A stretch of DNA of 45,435 nucleotides from Bacillota bacterium (GCA_023457355.1 JAEWLW010000087.1:1-45435); one strand, 5' to 3'. Positions 16,926-24,847 are shown, numbered from the stretch's first letter. A program made the numbers and translations. The notes: generated from the letters alone by a model not told the origin.

Positions 16926-17957
16926 ATGACAGTTAAAAAAACGGTTCTGACCATGCTGGAAACGCACCGTGCGCAGGATATTTCGGGCGAACAGATGGCG
17001 CAGGAGCTGGGTGTTTCCCGCGCAGCGGTGTGGAAGGCGATCAACAGCCTCAAGGCGCAGGGCTACCCCATATCGGCAACGACCAATCGCGGCTACCGGC
17101 TGGAGCCGCGGTCCGACCTGCTTTCAGCCGAGGGCATTCGCCCGCATGTTCTCCCGCAGTTACAGGACAGAGACATTTTTGTTTTTGAGACGATAGATTC
17201 CACTAATCTTGAAGCCAAGCGCCGCGCCATGCTGGGCGGGGGGCATTTTACGGCTGTCATTGCCGACCAGCAGACGCTGGGGCGCGGCCGGTTTGGCCGC
17301 AGCTTTTTTTCACCCCCGGGCTGCGGCATTTATCTTAGCCTGCTCTTAAAACCGACGCCGCAGCAGCTTTCAGACGCAACACTGCTCACCACGGCGGCGG
17401 CGGTGGCTGTTTGCCGCGCCATTGAAACGTTGACGCCGCATCATCCTCAGATCAAGTGGGTCAACGATATCTACCTGAACGGAAAAAAACTTTGCGGTAT
17501 TCTTACTGAAGCGGTAACCGACCTTGAAAGCGGCGCCATCGAGAGTGTTGTTATCGGCATCGGAATCAACTTCAGGCAGCCCGAAGCGGCGCTGCCCGAA
17601 GAGGTGGCGGCGGTTGCAGGCACGCTGTTTGGGGCGGCGGCACCGTCTGTTTCCCGCAACCGTTTGGTTGCCGCGATTATAAACGAGCTTTTTTTGCTGT
17701 GGAACGGATTGCCTGACCGGGCGTTTCTGGCGGATTATCGCAGCCGCTCCATGCTGATCGGGCGAGAGATTGTCTATGCGCGCGGAAATGAAAAATTCGC
17801 CGCCACCGCCGAAGCTATCGACGATGACGGCGCACTGATTGTCAGGATGCCCAGTGGCGAACAGGCGGTTTTGCGCTCCGGGGAAGTCAGTGTCCGCCCG
17901 GCAGATGCAGCGTCAACCCTGCCTTTTGCAGGCGGGCGCGAAGCATCGGCGCAATAA
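16926..17957 (+). CDS. birA: Bifunctional biotin--[acetyl-CoA-carboxylase] ligase / biotin operon repressor BirA
   Basis: BirA attaches biotin to biotin carboxyl carrier proteins and, as biotinyl-AMP complex, represses biotin genes. The 343-residue protein has an N-terminal winged helix (about 1-60, with GEQMAQELGVSRAAVWKAIN), so it is the repressor form. The ligase domain shows the biotinyl-AMP loop G119-RGRFGR-125, KWVND (177-181) and GKKLCGIL (186-193), with a small C-terminal SH3-like domain. ATG 16926 follows AAGAGGAGG. The last 71 bp overlap the 3' end of bioY1 on the opposite strand. The C-terminal tail after GEVSVRP is longer than usual and lies within that overlap. The operator at its own promoter suggests autoregulation. 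Confidence 0.94.
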   Translation: MTVKKTVLTMLETHRAQDISGEQMAQELGVSRAAVWKAINSLKAQGYPISATTNRGYRLEPRSDLLSAEGIRPHVLPQLQDRDIFVFETIDSTNLEAKRRAMLGGGHFTAVIADQQTLGRGRFGRSFFSPPGCGIYLSLLLKPTPQQLSDATLLTTAAAVAVCRAIETLTPHHPQIKWVNDIYLNGKKLCGILTEAVTDLESGAIESVVIGIGINFRQPEAALPEEVAAVAGTLFGAAAPSVSRNRLVAAIINELFLLWNGLPDRAFLADYRSRSMLIGREIVYARGNEKFAATAEAIDDDGALIVRMPSGEQAVLRSGEVSVRPADAASTLPFAGGREASAQ

Positions 17958-18453
17958 GCAGTACGGCCGCCGCTTTGCCGATATCCCCCGGTATAAAAGG
18001 GATGACACCCGCGGCCAGTGCTTTGGCGAAGGTGAGCCCAAGCAGATGCCCAAGCCAGAGCGTGCCGATCAGATAACAGCAAACGGTGCCCAGTGCAATG
18101 CCGGCCGCATGCAGGAAGCGGTTGTTCGGAAGGCGCTTTATGGCCAGCCCCTCAAACAGGATAATGAAAAAATAGCCCAGCATATAGCCGCCGGTGGGCC
18201 CCAGAAGCTTTGGCAGGCCACCCGAATAGCCGGTAAAGACCGGGAGCCCCACCGCACCGAGCAGAATGTAAATCAGACAGCACAGCGCAGCTCTGCGGGT
18301 GCCAAGCAGATAGGGGTAAAAATAGATAACCAGTGTGCCAAGCGAGATGGGCACCAGCCCCGGCAGCGGAATGGAGAGCGGTCCGAGCGCGCACATGATG
18401 GCGGTCATCAGGCCCATAAAGGTCAGTTCACGGGTGGAAATTTTCTGGATCAT
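17887..18453 (-). CDS. bioY: Biotin transporter BioY (copy 1), ECF substrate subunit
   Basis: BioY is the biotin-binding S subunit of ECF transporters. This 188-residue membrane protein has about six helices. The family signatures are present: GPLSIPLPGLVPISLGTLVI near the N-terminus, LGAVGLPVFTGYSGGLPKLLGPTGGYMLGY in the middle and a FIPGDIGKA motif at the C-terminus. RBS AGGATG lies before the ATG. A BirA-type operator is centred 73 bp upstream. No ATPase genes are adjacent, so it must rely on the EcfA1A2T module at the start of this window or on another one. It is one of two BioY proteins here; the other is at 33060-33626. Confidence 0.94.
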   Translation of the reverse strand: MIQKISTRELTFMGLMTAIMCALGPLSIPLPGLVPISLGTLVIYFYPYLLGTRRAALCCLIYILLGAVGLPVFTGYSGGLPKLLGPTGGYMLGYFFIILFEGLAIKRLPNNRFLHAAGIALGTVCCYLIGTLWLGHLLGLTFAKALAAGVIPFIPGDIGKAAAVLLIAPMLRARLQKAGLTLHLPGGH

Positions 18454-18510
18454 GAAATCATCCTTTGCAGTAATATTTTCTGATTTGAAGTATAAGATAA
18501 TTTGCCACTT

Positions 18511-18541
18511 GTGTCAACCTTATTTCTTATAAGGTTTACAA
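18511..18541 (-). promoter_or_regulatory. BirA-type operator upstream of bioY1
   Basis: GTCAACC (18513-18519) and GGTTTAC (18533-18539) form an inverted repeat with one mismatch and a 13-bp AT-rich spacer. The flanking TTACAATTGG matches the site upstream of bioY2 almost exactly. Confidence 0.8.
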
Positions 18542-18558
18542 TTGGCGCAAAAAATAAA

Positions 18559-18595
18559 CGCACAGGCCTTTTTAATGGTCTGTGCGCCCTTTTTT
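18559..18595 (+). terminator. Terminator-like hairpin in a divergent intergenic region
   Basis: A 10-bp stem with one G-U pair (18559-18568 with 18577-18586) is followed by CCC and six T residues. It is upstream of both bioY1 (minus) and the next plus-strand gene, so what it terminates is unclear. It may insulate the plus-strand gene from antisense or read-through transcription. Confidence 0.65.
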
Positions 18596-18635
18596 CTGAT
18601 GTCATCATACCACAAATCTACTTAAATTTCAAGAC

Positions 18636-18664
18636 TTGTAATTGAACGGGGCAGTGCATATGAT
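18636..18664 (+). promoter_or_regulatory. Promoter of the DUF6323/DUF6179-like pair
   Basis: TTGTAA and TATGAT are separated by 17 bp, about 80 nt upstream of the first gene. Confidence 0.65.
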
Positions 18665-18749
18665 AAAGACAGAAATCAGGCACATCTGGTCAAACCGTTA
18701 CCTGTTTTCAGGTGGCTGACTACAATTTTACAGAAAGGGTGCGCTTAAC

Positions 18750-19250
18750 ATGGATGACTGTCAGGCGCTTTCACTGACAGCGATACAAAAAACGCAGGCA
18801 ATGGCGGAATTACGGGATTGCAACCATCTTACGGGACGGTACGGCTTGCTGCTTTCGGAAACACAAATGGCCAATTTAGTGGCGCAGCGGTTTGAGGTGC
18901 TGCAAAATACCGGCCGGATAGAATTCGGCACCGGCATTCTCAAAAAACTCATTGAGGCGTTTTGCGACTCGGTTTATATCACACAGGAAAATTATGAGGA
19001 GATGCTCTCAACCTTACAGGAGCTGTTCTATTATTTTAAAAATGAGTCACTCGATACCTTCTCCGACGATGAACTGATAGAATTCATGCGCAGCAATTTT
19101 GACGGGCCCTGCCAGGGCTCGCTGGAATATCTGGGAGATACCTCGCTGGAAGCACTTTGCCGCAACGCAAGATATGCCAAAGGCGGCATTGCATGCACGG
19201 ACGAGGAGGATGAACAAGATGAGCCGGACGATTGGGATGCGGGCTGCTAA
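18750..19250 (+). CDS. Uncharacterised protein, DUF6323-like
   Basis: This cytosolic, acidic protein of 166 residues has no signal peptide and no membrane segment. It is mostly helical, with the block LTGRYGLLLSETQMANLVAQRFEVL and an acidic tail (TDEEDEQDEPDDWD). It precedes a larger partner gene by 20 bp. From memory the pair resembles DUF6323 followed by DUF6179, two families encoded together in clostridia with unknown function; this is recognition by eye and could be wrong. GAAAGGGTG precedes the ATG. Confidence 0.7.
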   Translation: MDDCQALSLTAIQKTQAMAELRDCNHLTGRYGLLLSETQMANLVAQRFEVLQNTGRIEFGTGILKKLIEAFCDSVYITQENYEEMLSTLQELFYYFKNESLDTFSDDELIEFMRSNFDGPCQGSLEYLGDTSLEALCRNARYAKGGIACTDEEDEQDEPDDWDAGC

Positions 19251-19270
19251 CAGCAAGAAGAGGTGCTATC

Positions 19271-20209
19271 ATGCAGGAAAATCAAGAACTGATGCGGCTG
19301 TTTTCACCGGAGGAAATGTCCGTCCGCTATAAAACGGATGGAGACGCCAATTTTAATGCAGCATTGCTCAGGCTTCTGGCCGCGCGCACGGAGCGCTATA
19401 CCATGGGCGAAAGCAGTTCCGTTACGGTAGAGACGGCGCAGGCGCTGCTGGAATCCATCCGGTACACCCTTTCGCTGGGATGCGAAGCACAGGGGCATTC
19501 CCTGACCGCACTGCCGGCTGGCGTTGCTTTGCCGGAACTGTTGGCTGCGGGGCAGGCTGAGGCCGAACGACGGGTTAAAACGGGGCAGACGCTGCTGCTG
19601 CGGGCAAAAGCGCTGTTACAGCATATCGACGACGCCGCGCTTCAGGAGACGTTAGCCGAGATCGGGCGCTTTTTTAAGCGCTATGATCTGTGGTTCTTTG
19701 CCCACGATATCCCCTGTGCCATCGATTATATTCTGGATGCACCCATCCCGGAGGATTTTCAGGGGGTTGACTACGTCAACGCCTATCTCCGGGCGCTCAT
19801 CGCGGAGGGCCCAAAGGTGCCGTTACGGCGTAAAGAGGAAGAGGCGCGCTTAAACGCTTTGCTCGCACAGGAAGAGCCACAGTACACGGATGGCACGGCG
19901 GTGCAGGCTGACGCGCTGCGTTCCCTGATCGAGACGCTGAACGACTGCAAAAGCGGTGCTGAGAAAGCCGCGTTGGTCATGGGCCGCGTGCGCAGCCTGC
20001 GCGATATGACCGAGGTTTTGGATGTGTGCTTTTGGGCGGATGAAAGCATCGCTTTATTTGATCTGCTGGGGAAGGCCGAATTGGCAATTCTTCACCGCTT
20101 TGTTCAAAACAGGCCAAAAGAAAAGCGTTCGCCCACCGAATGGGAGCAAACGCTTAAAGACTATATTTCAGACCGGTTTAAAGCACCTCGCCTGACAAAA
20201 ACGCCTTGA
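19271..20209 (+). CDS. Uncharacterised protein, DUF6179-like
   Basis: The predicted protein has 312 residues, is soluble and is predominantly helical. Its N-terminal block (SSSVTVETAQALLESIRYTLSLG) is the part that suggests DUF6179. A central region (KRYDLWFFAHDIPCAIDYILDAP) is also rich in aromatic residues. No catalytic motif is apparent. ATG 19271 has AGAAGAGGTG upstream; an earlier in-frame start would overlap the preceding gene without a better site. The last 32 bp overlap the 3' end of the patatin gene on the opposite strand. Function is unknown; co-transcription with the 166-residue partner suggests a complex. Confidence 0.7.
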   Translation: MQENQELMRLFSPEEMSVRYKTDGDANFNAALLRLLAARTERYTMGESSSVTVETAQALLESIRYTLSLGCEAQGHSLTALPAGVALPELLAAGQAEAERRVKTGQTLLLRAKALLQHIDDAALQETLAEIGRFFKRYDLWFFAHDIPCAIDYILDAPIPEDFQGVDYVNAYLRALIAEGPKVPLRRKEEEARLNALLAQEEPQYTDGTAVQADALRSLIETLNDCKSGAEKAALVMGRVRSLRDMTEVLDVCFWADESIALFDLLGKAELAILHRFVQNRPKEKRSPTEWEQTLKDYISDRFKAPRLTKTP

Positions 20210-21032
20210 TCTTCTTTTCCGCGGCGACAGCGTCATGGTAACCCAACTGGGCAGCGGCGCTTAAGCGGTGCGGGTCCTTTTCAAAACGGCCGATTTCCAG
20301 CGGTTTTTCCGGGGCGATAATCAATGCGCGCCCTTCGCTTTCAACCGCGCGAAGATCGTCCAGCGTGCGGTTGTAGATGAGGTAGCGGCGGTCAAGCAGC
20401 TCGATGAGCGCGGGGTAGTTCCGATACATGACCCGGTAAAGCGGGCGAAGCTTCTCCGGCTGCTTGCGGTAGGCCCGGTCGCGGGTAAGCACCACAACAA
20501 GGCGGTCGCACCCGTCGGCCAGCGCCCTCTTAAAGGGGATGGGGTCGGCGGTGCCGCCATCGAGATATTGCTTGCCGCGGAAAGACACCATCGGCGAAAA
20601 GCAGGGGATGGATGACGAAGCGGATAAAATGGTGGAATCGTGATCCAGAGCCTCCGTGGTGAAATAATCCGGCCGGCCGAGATTCACATCGGTCGCACCC
20701 ACGACAAATTCGGTGGGACTTTTCAAAAACGCGTCATAATCAAAGGGGTCCAGCTCGTTTGGCACCGTATTAAATAAAAAATTCATGCCGAACAGGGAAT
20801 GCTCGTGCACAAGGTTTGACAGGCTGATGTAACGCTTATCCAGAATGTGACGGGTGTTTATGCGGTAGTTTCGGCCTTTTTGCTGTGCCACGTAAGAAAC
20901 GCCGTTGCACGCCCCTGCCGAAACGCCAATAACGTAATTAAAAGTGATGTTGGCATTCAAAAAGCGGTCGAGCACACCGATGGTGTACATTCCGCGCATG
21001 CCGCCGCCCTCCAATACCAGTCCGGTTTTCAT
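20178..21032 (-). CDS. Patatin-like phospholipase family protein
   Basis: This predicted serine lipid acyl hydrolase of 284 residues has the patatin catalytic dyad. The oxyanion-hole motif GGGMRG is at residues 9-14, the nucleophile elbow G-V-S38-A-G follows, and the acid D158 sits in YLDGGTADP. The family start MKTGLVLEGGG supports ATG 21032; TTG codons just upstream are alternatives. No signal peptide is present, so it acts in the cytosol on membrane lipids or storage lipids. Close relatives are YlbK-like or RssA-like bacterial patatins. The gene is convergent with and overlaps the DUF6179-like gene by 32 bp. Confidence 0.92.
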   Translation of the reverse strand: MKTGLVLEGGGMRGMYTIGVLDRFLNANITFNYVIGVSAGACNGVSYVAQQKGRNYRINTRHILDKRYISLSNLVHEHSLFGMNFLFNTVPNELDPFDYDAFLKSPTEFVVGATDVNLGRPDYFTTEALDHDSTILSASSSIPCFSPMVSFRGKQYLDGGTADPIPFKRALADGCDRLVVVLTRDRAYRKQPEKLRPLYRVMYRNYPALIELLDRRYLIYNRTLDDLRAVESEGRALIIAPEKPLEIGRFEKDPHRLSAAAQLGYHDAVAAEKKIKAFLSGEVL

Positions 21033-21159
21033 CAACAAAACATCTCCCTGCGTTTAAAATGGATTCACATGCCGCTGTTTATTATAATAGCATATTTTCA
21101 ACAGGAAAGCAGCCGCAAATTTGGCATTAACCAGAACACTTCTAAAGGCATAAATATGT

Positions 21160-21179
21160 AAAAAGCGGCGCTGCTTTTT
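21160..21179 (-). terminator. Short terminator after gluQ
   Basis: AAAAAGC (21160-21166) pairs with GCTTTTT (21173-21179), with A- and T-runs giving possible function on both strands. It lies 20 bp after the gluQ stop. Confidence 0.65.
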
Positions 21180-21199
21180 ATTGCCGTCTACGCATATCG

Positions 21200-22159
21200 T
21201 CATGCCCGCTCCGAAAACAGGGCCGCTGGAACGATAATATCCGCACAGGGCAGCTTATCCCAGGAAAAATGGGCGACCAGCTCCTGTGCTGCGGCCGGTT
21301 TTGGCCGGTCGATGAGCCCGGCCAGAAAGGCGAGCCGGCCCAAAAGCTCAGGGGCGGAGAAGCGCTGGCGCAACGCGCCCATGTCCAGGTCGTGGTCGCG
21401 CTTTGAAAGCCGTCTGCCGTCGGCGGATAACAGCAGCGGCAAATGGCCGAATTCGGGCGCGGAAAAGCCCAGCGAACGGTATAAAAACAACTGGCGCGGG
21501 GTAGAATCAAGAAGATCACGTCCGCGTACCACCTCGGTGACGCCCATCAGCGCGTCATCGACAACAACAGCCAGTTGGTAGGCGAAAACACCGTCGGAAC
21601 GGCGGACGATAAAGTCGCCGCAGTCGTCCCGCAGGTTTTCTGAAAACACGCCGCCGCTCTTATCTTGAAAAGAGAAAGTTTCATTCGGCACCGCTATGCG
21701 CAGGGCAGGGCGCCGGTTTTCCAAAAGGGCGGCACGTTGGATATCGTTTAGGCTGCGGCAGCGCCCGCTGTAAAGCAGCCGCCCGTCCGAGCGGTGCGGC
21801 GCCGACGCAGCATGCAATTCGTCCCGGCTGCAAAAACAGGGGTATAGCTGTTCGTGGGCTGTCAACCGGGCGAGAAACTGCTCGTAGATGGCGCTGCGCT
21901 GACTTTGGCAGTATGGCGCTTGCGGGCCGGAGGCGTGAATACCGCCCTCGTCCCATAGCAGGCCCAACCAGCGCAGGTCCGCTTCAAGCTGTCTGGCGTA
22001 AGCCATGCGGCATCGCGCAGGATCCAGGTCCTCAATGCGCAGCAGGAGGCAGCCGTTTTGGCTTTTTACAGAAAGCCACGCCATCAATGCACAAAAAATG
22101 TTGCCCAAATGCATCCGCCCACTGGGGCTTGGGGCGAACCTGCCCTTTATCTGCGCCAT
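21200..22159 (-). CDS. gluQ: Glutamyl-Q tRNA(Asp) synthetase GluQRS
   Basis: This truncated glutamyl-tRNA synthetase paralogue charges glutamate onto queuosine at position 34 of tRNA(Asp). The product has 319 residues and lacks the anticodon-binding domain of GltX. The class I motif APSPSGRMHLGN matches HIGH, and RLSKRD replaces KMSKS. The zinc-site cysteines expected in GluQRS are visible (PCFCSRDEL and YSGRCR). ATG 22159 follows AAGGGAG. GluQRS is best known in Proteobacteria but occurs in some Bacillota. It implies that the organism has queuosine-modified tRNA, although no queuosine genes are in the window. Confidence 0.9.
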   Translation of the reverse strand: MAQIKGRFAPSPSGRMHLGNIFCALMAWLSVKSQNGCLLLRIEDLDPARCRMAYARQLEADLRWLGLLWDEGGIHASGPQAPYCQSQRSAIYEQFLARLTAHEQLYPCFCSRDELHAASAPHRSDGRLLYSGRCRSLNDIQRAALLENRRPALRIAVPNETFSFQDKSGGVFSENLRDDCGDFIVRRSDGVFAYQLAVVVDDALMGVTEVVRGRDLLDSTPRQLFLYRSLGFSAPEFGHLPLLLSADGRRLSKRDHDLDMGALRQRFSAPELLGRLAFLAGLIDRPKPAAAQELVAHFSWDKLPCADIIVPAALFSERA

Positions 22160-22383
22160 ATTCAGCCACTCCCTTACGGTTTAATGCCTCTATTTTAAGG
22201 TTGACGACGTTTTGTGTCAAGCGCCGTTGCGCTTCATTTGGCATAGCCGTAAAACGGCGTTCTAAAAAATTTCGGGCCCGGTTAAAAAATTTTTCACACC
22301 ATCGGCCTATAATATATCCAAAATATGATACCTGTAACGTATGGGCACGGTGTACTGCCCAAAAATGAAAGGAGATGCTTCGC

Positions 22384-22608
22384 ATGAAAAAATGGTTGCT
22401 GTTTGCTGCGGCGGCCGCAGTTGCCGCGCTTGTGGCCAAAAAGCTTTTGCCCGCGCAGAACAGGAATGACGCCGATATCACCGATGTTATTTATGACGAA
22501 TCAACCACGGCGCCGGTTCAGGCTGTAGAACCATTGGCGGCCACGCCGCCGCCTCAAGCGGCTGAAATTACGGCAGAAGAGAAGCCAACCGGAAGCGGAA
22601 ATATTTAA
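22384..22608 (+). CDS. Small single-pass membrane protein of unknown function
   Basis: The product has 74 residues: MKKW, a hydrophobic stretch (LLFAAAAAVAALVA), a KKLLP stop-transfer and a Pro/Ala/Glu-rich tail that is probably extracellular. It could also be read as a short lipid-free signal anchor. The ATG at 22384 has AAAGGAGA upstream; an ATG inside the Shine-Dalgarno is out of register for use. No terminator follows before the aromatic leader, so it may be read through, but function is unknown. Confidence 0.65.
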   Translation: MKKWLLFAAAAAVAALVAKKLLPAQNRNDADITDVIYDESTTAPVQAVEPLAATPPPQAAEITAEEKPTGSGNI

Positions 22609-22661
22609 ATTGCATAAAAATTGATTTTTAAAACGTACTAATATTGTTGTGTTTTTCTCTT

Positions 22662-22689
22662 TTATGTTGGATACCATCTGTGTTATCAT
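22662..22689 (+). promoter_or_regulatory. Possible promoter of the aromatic operon leader
   Basis: TTATGT and TATCAT are separated by 16 bp, and TGT before the -10 makes an extended -10. The transcript would start about 25 nt before the leader-peptide ATG. Confidence 0.5.
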
Positions 22690-22720
22690 ATTTGCAATTC
22701 CTTTTTAGGAGCGTAACATT

Positions 22721-22852
22721 ATGAAACAACATCTGTCTACAGTGAAATACTTTTATTATTACTTTAGCTTTGCCTTTTACTTTTTTGGCAAGGCTTATTC
22801 GTATTTCGCTGCAAACAGAACGCCACAGAGCATTCAACCGGTTTTAAATTAA
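22721..22852 (+). CDS. Phe/Tyr-rich leader peptide of the aromatic amino acid operon
   Basis: This 43-codon open reading frame has a good Shine-Dalgarno (TAGGAG, 9 nt before ATG). Residues 10-29 contain seven Tyr and seven Phe (14 of 20 positions), for example YFYYYF and AFYFF. There is no Trp. It ends 24 bp before an intrinsic terminator and 117 bp before aroF, the first gene of an operon that includes tyrA and pheA. This is the layout of a ribosome-mediated attenuation leader sensing charged tRNA(Phe) and tRNA(Tyr). The attenuation role is inferred; the codon run, the terminator and the operon are directly visible. Confidence 0.85.
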   Translation: MKQHLSTVKYFYYYFSFAFYFFGKAYSYFAANRTPQSIQPVLN

Positions 22853-22969
22853 AACGGTGTGAAATTTGTTAAGTGTGGGCTTCGCAGTGAAATACTGCGA
22901 AGCCCTTTTAGTTTGTTAAAAAATGTCAAAAAATCACAAAGTGATTGGAAAGATTCGGAGGGAACGCAA
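22853..22969 (+). promoter_or_regulatory. Attenuator region of the aromatic amino acid operon
   Basis: Between the leader-peptide stop and aroF lies a terminator at 22877-22905. An alternative pairing is possible between the 5' arm of its stem and the end of the leader-peptide frame: GTGG (22875-22878) with CCAC (22823-22826), TTC (22881-22883) with GAA (22818-22820) and GCAG (22884-22887) with CTGC (22809-22812). That pairing would act as antiterminator if a ribosome stalls upstream in the Phe/Tyr codons. Confidence 0.7.
22877..22917 (+). terminator. Intrinsic terminator (attenuator) before aroF
   Basis: A 12-bp perfect stem (22877-22888 with 22894-22905), GAAAT loop and T-rich tail (TTTTAGTTTGTT) stand inside the operon leader, between the leader peptide and aroF. 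Confidence 0.92.
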
Positions 22970-23980
22970 ATGGTAGTGGTATTAAAACAAAACCCCGACC
23001 CTAAACAGATGGAGAATTTGATCGCATGGCTCAAGAGCCTTAATTTGCAGATACATCTCAGCGAAGGCAACAGCTATGTTGTTCTCGGTCTGGTGGGCGA
23101 TACCTCGGACGTTGACATCGACCTGATTCAGGCGCTGGACATTGTGGCATCGGTCAAACGCATTCAGGAACCGTATAAAAACGCCAATCGCAAGTTCCAT
23201 CCCGATAACACCATTATCACCGTCGGCGAAGCGGTGTTCGGCGACGGCAGCTGCCCGATTGCGGCAGGCCCCTGCTCGGTGGAATCGGAAGAGCAGATTA
23301 TCCAAGTGGCCAAAGCGGTTAAGGCCTCCGGGGCCAGGCTGCTGCGAGGCGGCGCATTCAAACCGCGCACCTCGCCCTACGCGTTTCAGGGCATGCGTGC
23401 CGAGGGCATAAAGCTCTTGCTGGAAGCGAAAAAGGCCACCGGCCTGCCCATCGTTTCCGAGCTGATGGATATCTCCCAACTGCCGCTGTTTGAAGCGGTG
23501 GATATCATTCAGGTGGGCGCGCGCAATATGCAGAACTTTGAATTGCTTAAGGAGCTTGGCAAGATTGACCGGCCGATACTCCTTAAGCGCGGGCTCTCAA
23601 ACACTTTGCAGGAACTGCTGATGAGCGCGGAATATATACTGGCGGGCGGCAACGAAAAGGTGATTCTCTGTGAGCGCGGCATCCGCACCTTTGAGACGGC
23701 GACGCGCAACACGCTGGATCTTTCGGCAATACCGATGCTCAAAAGCATGACCCACCTGCCGGTTATCGTCGACCCGAGCCACGCGTGCGGCATTGCGGCG
23801 ATGGTAAAGCCGATGGCGATGGCGGCGGCGGCCTGCGGTGCGGACGGCCTGATCATTGAGGTACACAACGACCCCGCGCACGCCAAATGCGACGGCCCGC
23901 AATCGTTGACGCCCGAGGCATTTGACGATGTGGCAAAGTGTGTGGCCAAAATTCTGCCCAACAGCTACAAAATGGCGTAA
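22970..23980 (+). CDS. aroF: 3-deoxy-7-phosphoheptulonate synthase (DAHP synthase, type I-beta)
   Basis: This enzyme condenses phosphoenolpyruvate with erythrose 4-phosphate, the first step of the shikimate pathway. The 336-residue product has a ferredoxin-like regulatory N-terminal domain (about 1-65), typical of the I-beta subgroup inhibited by Tyr or Phe, then the catalytic barrel. Motifs include AGPCSVES, LRGGAFKPRTSPYAFQG, ILLKRG, LCERGIRTFE and VDPSHACG, with the metal ligands Cys, His and Glu in place. The ATG at 22970 has CGGAGGGAACGC upstream; upstream in-frame codons lie within the attenuator. It is the first structural gene of the eight-gene aromatic operon. Confidence 0.96.
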   Translation: MVVVLKQNPDPKQMENLIAWLKSLNLQIHLSEGNSYVVLGLVGDTSDVDIDLIQALDIVASVKRIQEPYKNANRKFHPDNTIITVGEAVFGDGSCPIAAGPCSVESEEQIIQVAKAVKASGARLLRGGAFKPRTSPYAFQGMRAEGIKLLLEAKKATGLPIVSELMDISQLPLFEAVDIIQVGARNMQNFELLKELGKIDRPILLKRGLSNTLQELLMSAEYILAGGNEKVILCERGIRTFETATRNTLDLSAIPMLKSMTHLPVIVDPSHACGIAAMVKPMAMAAAACGADGLIIEVHNDPAHAKCDGPQSLTPEAFDDVAKCVAKILPNSYKMA

Positions 23981-24001
23981 GCCACTTTAAGGAGAAGAGA
24001 C

Positions 24002-24844
24002 ATGAATATTGCAGTGATTGGCATGGGATTAATCGGCGGCTCGTTTGCCAGGGCGATCAAATATAAAACCGCGCATACGGTATTTGGCACGGACGCCAAT
24101 ATGCAGGCGCTGTGTAAGGCCCGGCTGGTGGGGGCTATCGACGATATTCTCGACGATGCAAAGCTTTCCACCTGCGAGGCGGTGATTATCGCCCTTTATC
24201 CGCAGGCGGCGGTCGACTGGTTGTCGGCAAACGCCGAACATATTCCCAAAACCGCTATGGTGACTGATACCTGCGGCGTTAAACAGGCGGTGTGCGGCGG
24301 CTGCCACGCCATTGCGCAGCAGTATGGCTTCACCTATATCGGGGGGCATCCGATGGCGGGCGTTGAGCACAGCGGCTTTGACTATTCGCGCTGCGATATG
24401 TTTGAAAATGCGTCCATGGTGATGACCCCGATGAGCGGCGTGCCGATCGCCGAGGTGGACCGCTTAAAAAAATTTATGATGACGCTGGGCTTTTCCAAAA
24501 CGGTAATCACCGATCCCGCCGAGCACGACCGGATGATTGCCTACACCTCGCAGCTGGCCCATGTGGTGTCCAGCGCCTATGTGCAGTCGCCGTGCGCACT
24601 TGGCCACAAGGGGTTTTCGGCGGGCAGCTACCGCGATATGACCCGTGTCGCCACCTTGAATGAGGATATGTGGACGGAACTGTTTTTGGATAATAACGAG
24701 CCGCTGGCCGAACAACTGGATGCCCTGATTGAACGGCTGAAGGATTTTAGTACCGCGATAAAGGCCAGGGATGCCGACCGGTTGCGCGCCGTGCTGCGTG
24801 CCGGGCGCGAACAGAAGGCAAAAGCCGACGGAAAGGTGCTGTAA
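24002..24844 (+). CDS. tyrA: Prephenate dehydrogenase
   Basis: TyrA oxidatively decarboxylates prephenate to 4-hydroxyphenylpyruvate with NAD(P), committing carbon to tyrosine. The 280-residue protein opens with the Rossmann motif GMGLIGGS and has the conserved block GGHPMAGVEHSGFDYS with the catalytic His, followed by the helical C-terminal dimer domain (YTSQLAHVVSSAYV). There is no C-terminal ACT domain, so it may lack direct feedback through that route. It is 21 bp downstream of aroF with AAGGAGAAG before the ATG, and 3 bp before aroB. Confidence 0.94.
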   Translation: MNIAVIGMGLIGGSFARAIKYKTAHTVFGTDANMQALCKARLVGAIDDILDDAKLSTCEAVIIALYPQAAVDWLSANAEHIPKTAMVTDTCGVKQAVCGGCHAIAQQYGFTYIGGHPMAGVEHSGFDYSRCDMFENASMVMTPMSGVPIAEVDRLKKFMMTLGFSKTVITDPAEHDRMIAYTSQLAHVVSSAYVQSPCALGHKGFSAGSYRDMTRVATLNEDMWTELFLDNNEPLAEQLDALIERLKDFSTAIKARDADRLRAVLRAGREQKAKADGKVL

Positions 24845-24847
24845 ACA

